Below the pieces are notes generated by a model. It searched no databases and was not told the origin of the DNA. It was given only the letters and a program-made list of their open reading frames with translations. Below, one piece after another: positions 7,436 through 11,310 of a stretch of 11,310 nucleotides of DNA. The DNA comes from JALYUM01 sp036688685 (GTDB taxonomy: Bacteria; Pseudomonadota; Gammaproteobacteria; Burkholderiales; Burkholderiaceae_D). Within the stretch, counting starts at the first letter, position 1, and each line of letters starts with the position of its first letter. Where the stretch lies: NCBI RefSeq assembly GCF_036688685.1, contig NZ_JAQQPS010000047.1, forward strand, positions 1 to 11,310, written 5' to 3'. Position numbers and translations under genes: made by a program.

Positions 7436-8554
7436 ATGCGATTACTTGTCTATATTCATTCTCTCGAAAATGGTGGCGCAGAGAGAGTTGTGGCAAATCT
7501 TGCCAACTATTGGGTGTCAATCGGATGGGATGTCACTGTGGTCACGGTAGCGCCGACGGCGAGAGATTTTTATACGCTGGATGGGGCGGTCAAACGCGAA
7601 GCGTTGAACCTCGCCGGCGGCAACCCCAATGTGCTTGCCGGATTTGTGCGGACCGTCAGACGGGTACAAGCCTTGCGACAGGTGTTGCAGCGTGTACGGC
7701 CAGACATCGCGTTGTCCGCCATGCACACGGCAAATGTCATCCTGGCGATGGCGGCGCGCGGGGTGCCCGGCGTGCGCGCTATCGGCTCCGAGCACAATTT
7801 TCCTCCAAAGGCGCCAATGGGGCTGATTTGGGAAACGCTGCGGCGCCACGCATACGGCCATCTGACTGCTGTGGTTGCGTTGACGCAAGAATGTGCCTGC
7901 TGGCTCGCTGCGCACTCCCATGCGACCCGCATTCCTGTTATTCCGAATGCCGTGCGCTGGCCGTTGTCGAAGCACGAACCGTCGATCAGCCCGGCCGTAT
8001 GTTGTGCTGCCGGTCGCCAGATCCTGCTGGGCGTTGGGCGGCTGAGCTCGGAAAAGAATTTCTCCGCTTTGGTGGAGATTTTTTCCCGTCTGGCGAGCAA
8101 GTATCCGGCCTGGGACCTCGTCATCCTTGGCGATGGACCTTTGTCTGGCGCGCTGCATCTGCAAGTACAAGCTGCCGGCTTGCAGCACCGTGTGTTTTTG
8201 CCTGGGCGTGTCGGCAACGTTGGTGACTGGTACGGGCGCGCGGCCCTGTATGTCATGAGTTCGCACTTCGAGGGATTTCCCAATACGCTGGTTGAAGCCA
8301 TGTCCTATGGCTTGCCTGCGGTCAGTTTCGATTGCGATACAGGTCCCAGAGATATCATTCGACACGACGTCGACGGCTTACTGGTTACGCCGGCGGACGC
8401 GGAGGGGATGTTACTTGCCTTGGGGAAGCTTATGGCCGACGCAGCCTTGAGAGAGGCATTTTCACGTCGTGCGTTAGAAGCGAGGGAACGATTTTCTATG
8501 GAAAAAATTTCTTCTATGTGGGAAGGCTTGTTCCTGTCTTGTTCGCCTGCATAA
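7436..8554 (+). CDS. GT4 family glycosyltransferase, GalNAc-transferase (PglH/AmsD)-like
   Basis: A 372-aa full-length retaining GT-B glycosyltransferase acting at the inner membrane on a lipid-linked oligosaccharide. It opens with MRLLVYIHSLENGGAERVVA, the GGAERV signature of this GT4 subgroup, followed by IGWDVTVVTVAP. The linker region has RPDIALSAMHTANVILA, SEHNFPP and VIPNAV. The donor domain has LLGVGRLSSEKNFSALVEIF, LVILGDGPLSGAL, VFLPGRVGNVGDWYGRAALYV and the E-x7-E motif (Glu279, Glu287; FEGFPNTLVEAMSYGLP), followed by SFDCDTGPRDII. ATG 7436 is chosen because AAGGTGA (7422-7428) precedes it by seven bases and the domain begins there; a longer frame from TTG 7388 only overlaps the previous gene. 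The gap to the beta-helix gene is seven bases, so the two are very probably co-transcribed. It is the last recognisable gene of the polysaccharide block. Sugar specificity is not readable. Confidence 0.93.
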   Translation: MRLLVYIHSLENGGAERVVANLANYWVSIGWDVTVVTVAPTARDFYTLDGAVKREALNLAGGNPNVLAGFVRTVRRVQALRQVLQRVRPDIALSAMHTANVILAMAARGVPGVRAIGSEHNFPPKAPMGLIWETLRRHAYGHLTAVVALTQECACWLAAHSHATRIPVIPNAVRWPLSKHEPSISPAVCCAAGRQILLGVGRLSSEKNFSALVEIFSRLASKYPAWDLVILGDGPLSGALHLQVQAAGLQHRVFLPGRVGNVGDWYGRAALYVMSSHFEGFPNTLVEAMSYGLPAVSFDCDTGPRDIIRHDVDGLLVTPADAEGMLLALGKLMADAALREAFSRRALEARERFSMEKISSMWEGLFLSCSPA

Positions 8555-8908
8555 ATAGAGCTGCGCAGCCCTGATCGCAATGGCCCAGGCGGCCGCGCGT
8601 TCGTCGATATCTCGCCCACTCAGCGCCAACCTTTCTCGGTCCCGGGCTGCCACTCGGCAGCAGCGGTACTGTCTCGGCACACCCATCTCCTTTTCAAGCG
8701 TAGCGCATCGGTCTGTGAAGATTGGTGACGTCGTCCCTGCCTATGTTCGTCTGTTCTCTCCGCACACTGCCCCCTGACTAATCCTTCGGCGACCGTTTGC
8801 GTGAGTCTCTCATCGCCCTCAGCTGACATGGCGCCCGCAGTGATATAGATAAGGAACATCCATCTTCTTGCCGTATTGCATTTTGTGCAAGGAAATAAAT
8901 TTCATGAT

Positions 8909-8927
8909 TTGGGGAACTTATTCCCAA
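8909..8927 (+). other. Hairpin with GGGAA/TTCCC stem
   Basis: GGGAA at 8912-8916 and TTCCC at 8921-8925 form a perfect stem around loop CTTA. With one bulged G the stem extends by TT on the left and AA on the right. No T run follows directly. It lies 60 bases ahead of the terminator-like hairpin, so the two could frame a short structured transcript. Confidence 0.3.
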
Positions 8928-8974
8928 GAAACATGCTCCAAGCTAAGTGTTTTTTAGAAAAAGGAGCGACTTTT

Positions 8975-9136
8975 ATGATCTTGCACAAACCGCCTGAAAA
9001 TGCGCGGTTTCTTAGCACGAAGAGTATTGGCAACAAGTGCAAGCCAGGTTGGCGCACCGCCTTCCTTGGTTGTTGCTCCTTATCTTTTGAGAAGCGCCTT
9101 CGGGTGCATTTTCAGTCAACCACCGCGGTGCGTTAA
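8975..9136 (+). CDS. Possible small protein, 53 aa, unrecognised
   Basis: Starts at ATG 8975 with AAGGAG at 8961-8966, eight bases upstream, the best ribosome site in the intergenic region. It encodes a basic peptide beginning MILHKPPENARFLSTK with three cysteines, two of them adjacent in GCCSLSF. No family is recognised. Against it: a 7-bp hairpin ending in TTTCTT lies over codons 5-12, the length is what chance allows, and no signal or membrane segment is clear. An in-frame extension back to ATG 8876 exists without a good ribosome site. Treat as a candidate only. Confidence 0.2.
   Translation: MILHKPPENARFLSTKSIGNKCKPGWRTAFLGCCSLSFEKRLRVHFQSTTAVR
8987..9014 (+). terminator. Intrinsic terminator-like hairpin
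   Basis: AAACCGC at 8987-8993 pairs perfectly with GCGGTTT at 9004-9010 across a 10-base loop, and CTT follows, giving the A-rich left and T-rich right sides usual for a factor-independent terminator. The T tract (TTTCTT) is short. If it works on the + strand it would end a transcript coming from the polysaccharide genes or from a small RNA starting near 8880. It conflicts with the 53-codon frame that spans it. Confidence 0.4.
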
Positions 9137-9137
9137 C
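9115..9137. promoter_or_regulatory. Extended palindrome, possible operator
   Basis: CACCGCGGTG at 9121-9130 is a perfect 10-base palindrome. It is flanked by GTCAAC on the left (9115-9120) and, after one extra base, GTTAAC on the right (9132-9137), which extends the dyad with one mismatch. A dimeric DNA-binding regulator of the downstream gene is a natural reading, but no family is recognised and no promoter elements are firm here. Confidence 0.25.
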
Positions 9138-9193
9138 CAGCGCCATTTCCTTACTCACTAACCCTCGCATCACGTAATTTAATTTTCTCGTCG

Positions 9194-9299
9194 TAGTCCT
9201 TCCGGACTAAGCCTGCACTCGCACTGCGAGAGGCAGTTGGATTGTCACGTTTTTTAAAATCCTGTGGCTTTGTTCTGCAACTTGCTAGGCAAGAGGCAG
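9194..9299 (+). ncRNA. Structured leader candidate with three hairpins
   Basis: Three hairpins follow in line just before the gene at 9353. The first is TAGTCC (9194-9199) against GGACTA (9204-9209) around TTCC. The second and third are copies of one design: outer stem CTGC/GCAG, inner five-pair stem, three-base loop, AG on the 3' side between the stems (9213-9236 and 9275-9299). The third ends about 50 bases before the start codon. This is the expected place for a 5' untranslated regulatory RNA, or for a transcription-pausing or anti-termination element. No known riboswitch or JUMPstart consensus was recognised. Confidence 0.4.
9213..9256 (+). repeat. Hairpin repeat, copy 1
   Basis: Outer stem CTGC (9213-9216) with GCAG (9233-9236); inner stem CTCGC (9218-9222) with GCGAG (9226-9230); loop ACT. 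After the hairpin comes a tail with GGATT at 9239-9243, ACGT at 9247-9250 and a T run. Copy 2 begins 62 bases downstream. Confidence 0.55.
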
Positions 9300-9318
9300 G
9301 GGGATTCCTACGTGTTTG
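9275..9318 (+). repeat. Hairpin repeat, copy 2
   Basis: Outer stem CTGC (9275-9278) with GCAG (9296-9299); inner stem CTTGC (9281-9285) with GCAAG (9289-9293); loop TAG. The tail again has GGATT (9302-9306) and ACGT (9310-9313), then TTT. Relative to copy 1 the middle C-G pair of the inner stem has become T-A, so pairing is kept although both bases changed. The tail matches copy 1 at 13 of its first 20 positions. Confidence 0.55.
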
Positions 9319-9352
9319 GTTTTTATCATTTTTATAGTAAAGCGATTATTTA

Positions 9353-11263
9353 ATGGCATACGTTCAACAGCTTTCCGCACCTTTCATTCGTCGCCCGATC
9401 AGCCTCTTGCTGGTTTGTGCCGGACTCGTTTCAAGCCCACTTGCCATGTCGGCAGTAAGCAATGCAAGTGCCGCCGCGGCAATCACCGCAGCCCAACCCA
9501 CGGTGACCAATGACGGAACCAATGCCACTATCAGGATTCCTTACGCCGGCTCGCCGACGTGGTTTCGCGTACATATTGATTCAGACCGCGTGGCGTCGAC
9601 CGGATTTCCGGTCAATGGGATCGGTTCAAGCTTCTTGGTCGAGAATGGTCGCCTGTACAAATACACCGGCAGCAATGGTGCATGGGCTTGGACATTTGTC
9701 AAAACCCTGCCTTATACCTTGGCCAACGGCGTGGCTTCGGTGACAGTGAGCCGTTCCGATATCGGCGGCGGCGCCAGCGCGAATCTGGTCGCGCAGGTCG
9801 ATGCCTTGCCCGCATCGGCCATCCTGCCGGTTTACTTCAGTCAGCCAACACCGACGCCAACGCCAACGCCAACGCCAACGCCAACGCCAACGCCAACGCC
9901 AACGCCAACGCCAACGCCAACACCAACACCAACACCAACACCAACACCAACACCAACGCCCACCCCTGCACCTGGCGCCTCGGTACCCGTCAACTACACG
10001 GCCAGCAACGCGACCATCGCCAACCCTGAGCGGGGCCTCTACCGTCATGTGAGCTGCGAAACGCCGTATAGCCAGAGCCAATTGACCAACTTCCGTACTT
10101 CGGACGGCGAATCGCTGGTCTTGTGCGTGTTCTATCTCCGCAACTTCGTCAATTCGTCGATCAACCAGACCACCCTCAACCTGTTCCAGCAGCAAATGGA
10201 TACCGTGCGCAAGGCCGGCCTGAAGGCGATCGTCCGTTTCGCGTATGCCGACAACAATTCGCCAGTCGATGCGACGCCTGCAATGGTCAATACCCATCTC
10301 ACGCAACTCGCACCGTACCTGAGCACCAACAAGGACGTCATCCTGGTCGTGCAGGCGGGCCTGGTGGGCAGTTGGGGTGAATGGGGCAATACGCAGAACT
10401 ATGGCGACAGCTATAACATGACCACGAAGAACATCGCCGACCGCAAATCGGTCGTCGACAAACTGCTGCAAGTGGTGCCGGCCGAGCGCATGGTGCAGTT
10501 GCGTATGCCGCTGTTCAAAACCAAGCTGTACAGTACAACGGCACTCACCAGCAGCGAGGCGTTCACGGGTACCGCCAAGGCACGTCTGGGTTTCCACAAC
10601 GACTGCTTCCTGTCGAATGCGTCCGATTACGGGACGTATATCAATCCGTCGTCAGAGTACCCGTATATGCAAGCGGAAACCAACTACGTGCCTACTGGCG
10701 GCGAAACCTGCGCCTATGTGGCCCCGCGTAGCGATTGCCCGACCTCCTTGGCCGAGATGACCAAACTCCACTGGTCGTACTTGAACCTCGACTACAACGT
10801 TACGGTGCTCAACGCGTGGAGAAACCAGGGCTGCTTCCCGCAAGTCGAGCAAAAACTGGGCTATCGGTTTGTCCTGAAGAGCGGCACATTTTCAAGCAGC
10901 GCCAAGCCGGGTGGCGCTTTCGCCTTGACCTTGCAGGTGCAGAACCTGGGCTGGGCGGCGCCGTTCAATAGCCGCAATGTGGAGCTGGTGTTCCGCAATA
11001 CGGCCAGCGGCGCTTTGTATCGCGTGAAACTTGCCGCCGACCCGCGCCGCTGGCTGGCGGGCCAGACTGTGACGATCAACGAGAGCGCGGTGCTCCCGGC
11101 TGGCATGCCCAAGGGTTCTTATGCTGTACTGCTGCATCTCGCCGATCCGCAAGCGTCGCTGCACGATCGGCCGGAGTACGCTATCCAGCTCGCCAACACG
11201 GGAACGTGGGAAGCCGCGACTGGCTTTAACAACCTCAACCACACAGTGGGCATTGCCCCTTGA
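9353..11263 (+). CDS. Secreted DUF4874/DUF4832-type protein with Pro-Thr linker
   Basis: A 636-aa protein predicted to be secreted. The N-terminus (FIRRPISLLLVCAGLVSSP, then AMSAVSNASAAAA) is a long Sec signal peptide with Ala-rich cleavage options near residues 32-42. A beta-rich domain follows at about 45-160 (PYAGSPTWFRVHIDSDRVA, then GIGSSFLVENGRLYKYTG), a module I recall from other secreted proteins of environmental bacteria. Residues 165-204 are twenty Pro-Thr pairs, a flexible linker. The DUF4874-like part opens with ATIANPERGLYRHVSCETPY and includes VVQAGLVGSWGEWG, with Glu343 in a Trp-Gly-Glu-Trp motif that could be catalytic in a TIM-barrel-like fold. The DUF4832-like part starts near 410 (GFHNDCFLSNASDYGTY) and ends in a beta-sandwich (about 505-636). 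Function is unknown; carbohydrate binding or hydrolysis is plausible. The ribosome site before ATG 9353 is weak. No PEP-CTERM or sorting tail. It is probably a separate unit from the glycosyltransferase genes. Confidence 0.85.
   Translation: MAYVQQLSAPFIRRPISLLLVCAGLVSSPLAMSAVSNASAAAAITAAQPTVTNDGTNATIRIPYAGSPTWFRVHIDSDRVASTGFPVNGIGSSFLVENGRLYKYTGSNGAWAWTFVKTLPYTLANGVASVTVSRSDIGGGASANLVAQVDALPASAILPVYFSQPTPTPTPTPTPTPTPTPTPTPTPTPTPTPTPTPTPTPTPTPAPGASVPVNYTASNATIANPERGLYRHVSCETPYSQSQLTNFRTSDGESLVLCVFYLRNFVNSSINQTTLNLFQQQMDTVRKAGLKAIVRFAYADNNSPVDATPAMVNTHLTQLAPYLSTNKDVILVVQAGLVGSWGEWGNTQNYGDSYNMTTKNIADRKSVVDKLLQVVPAERMVQLRMPLFKTKLYSTTALTSSEAFTGTAKARLGFHNDCFLSNASDYGTYINPSSEYPYMQAETNYVPTGGETCAYVAPRSDCPTSLAEMTKLHWSYLNLDYNVTVLNAWRNQGCFPQVEQKLGYRFVLKSGTFSSSAKPGGAFALTLQVQNLGWAAPFNSRNVELVFRNTASGALYRVKLAADPRRWLAGQTVTINESAVLPAGMPKGSYAVLLHLADPQASLHDRPEYAIQLANTGTWEAATGFNNLNHTVGIAP
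9845..9964 (+). repeat. Hexanucleotide tandem repeat encoding (Pro-Thr)20
   Basis: Twenty 6-base units, 120 bases in all. Order: CCAACA, CCGACG, ten CCAACG (9857-9916), six CCAACA (9917-9952), CCAACG, CCCACC. Every unit reads Pro-Thr, so gain or loss of units changes linker length without shifting frame. The two homogeneous blocks point to slippage or unequal crossover. Confidence 0.95.
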
Positions 11264-11310
11264 TGCAAACTTGAGGTAAAAAGTGGTAAGCCGTGCGCGC
11301 CTGGTATCAA

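Larger units (their letters stand above)
8555..9352. other. Long intergenic region with several hairpins, no convincing gene
   Basis: About 800 bases between the last glycosyltransferase and the secreted DUF protein. The first part (8555-8870) is GC-rich and opens with a 10-base palindrome GCTGCGCAGC at 8560-8569 that has no T run. Short open frames exist on both strands there, none recognisable. From 8876 the sequence becomes more AT-rich and holds a chain of hairpins: 8909-8927, 8987-9010, the palindrome at 9121-9130, 9194-9209, 9213-9236 and 9275-9299. A good AAGGAG-ATG pair at 8961-8977 could start a 53-codon frame. No tRNA, insertion-sequence ends or transposase were recognised. The region most likely separates two transcription units and holds the leader of the downstream gene. 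Confidence 0.6.

Noticed and set aside
7517..8365. Long minus-strand open frame (282 codons) inside the third glycosyltransferase
   Set aside because: The + strand frame has all GT4 motifs; the antisense frame resembles nothing and is a GC-composition artefact.
8560..8569. Palindrome GCTGCGCAGC as terminator of the glycosyltransferase unit
   Set aside because: The perfect palindrome leaves no real loop and no T run follows.
9237..9256. JUMPstart/ops element upstream of polysaccharide genes
   Set aside because: The tail after the hairpin is only loosely similar (G-rich, ACGT, T run) and lacks the GGCGGTAGCGT core; kept only as an analogy.
9265..9279. Sigma-54 promoter (TGGC ... TGCA) before the secreted-protein gene
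   Set aside because: The GG-to-GC spacing is one base short of the strict sigma-54 requirement, and the site overlaps the second hairpin repeat.
9845..9964. CRISPR array
   Set aside because: Six-base units with no spacers; it is a coding microsatellite.
9626..10597. A 323-codon open frame on the minus strand across the Pro-Thr repeat
   Set aside because: It is antisense to the secreted protein, and the hexanucleotide repeat forces an Arg-Trp / Cys-Trp run; composition is not protein-like and the + strand frame has clear domains.
9353..11263. PEP-CTERM or other sorting signal on the secreted protein
   Set aside because: The C-terminus ends in a beta-sandwich and NLNHTVGIAP with no hydrophobic stretch or Arg-rich tail.

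Overview
The window looks like part of an exopolysaccharide (EPS) or O-antigen-type biosynthesis locus from a Gram-negative betaproteobacterium. Burkholderiales, perhaps Oxalobacteraceae (Massilia/Duganella/Janthinobacterium relatives), fits best. That placement rests on the feel of the proteins, moderate-to-high GC, plain Shine-Dalgarno starts and a secreted DUF4874/DUF4832-type protein. It is an inference, not a database result. All credible genes are on the + strand.

Layout. (1) 1-996: a GT4 glycosyltransferase lacking most of its N-terminal domain. The same frame is open from base 1 but broken by a TAA at 64-66, so the gene may be decaying. (2) 996-3053: a class II glutamine amidotransferase/asparagine synthetase-like protein, overlapping the first gene by one base. 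(3) 3159-4331: a second GT4 enzyme of the CapM/PglA-like kind. (4) 4541-8554: a tight three-gene unit with gaps of 2 and 7 bases. It holds a CelD/BcsL-type GNAT acyltransferase with an apparent second GNAT-like domain, a right-handed beta-helix (pectate-lyase-like) protein with a twin-arginine export signal, and a third GT4 enzyme. (5) 8555-9352: about 800 bases without a convincing gene. It contains several hairpins, including a two-copy hairpin repeat whose stems differ by a compensatory base pair. (6) 9353-11263: a secreted protein with a 20-unit Pro-Thr linker encoded by a hexanucleotide repeat, followed by DUF4874- and DUF4832-like regions.

How the genes may work together. The three GT4 enzymes would add sugars to a lipid-linked repeat unit. 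The AsnB-like enzyme would amidate a carboxylate, as proposed for such enzymes in O-antigen clusters that make uronamides. The GNAT enzyme would acylate an amino sugar or polymer, and the exported beta-helix protein would bind or cleave the polymer outside the cytoplasm. An amidotransferase next to a pectate-lyase-fold protein hints at a polymer containing uronic acid or uronamide, but sugar specificity cannot be read from sequence. No polymerase, flippase, priming transferase, exosortase or PEP-CTERM protein lies in the window. The secreted DUF protein probably belongs to a separate transcription unit with a structured leader. The most unusual signals are the covarying hairpin pair upstream of 9353 and the in-frame stop at 64-66.
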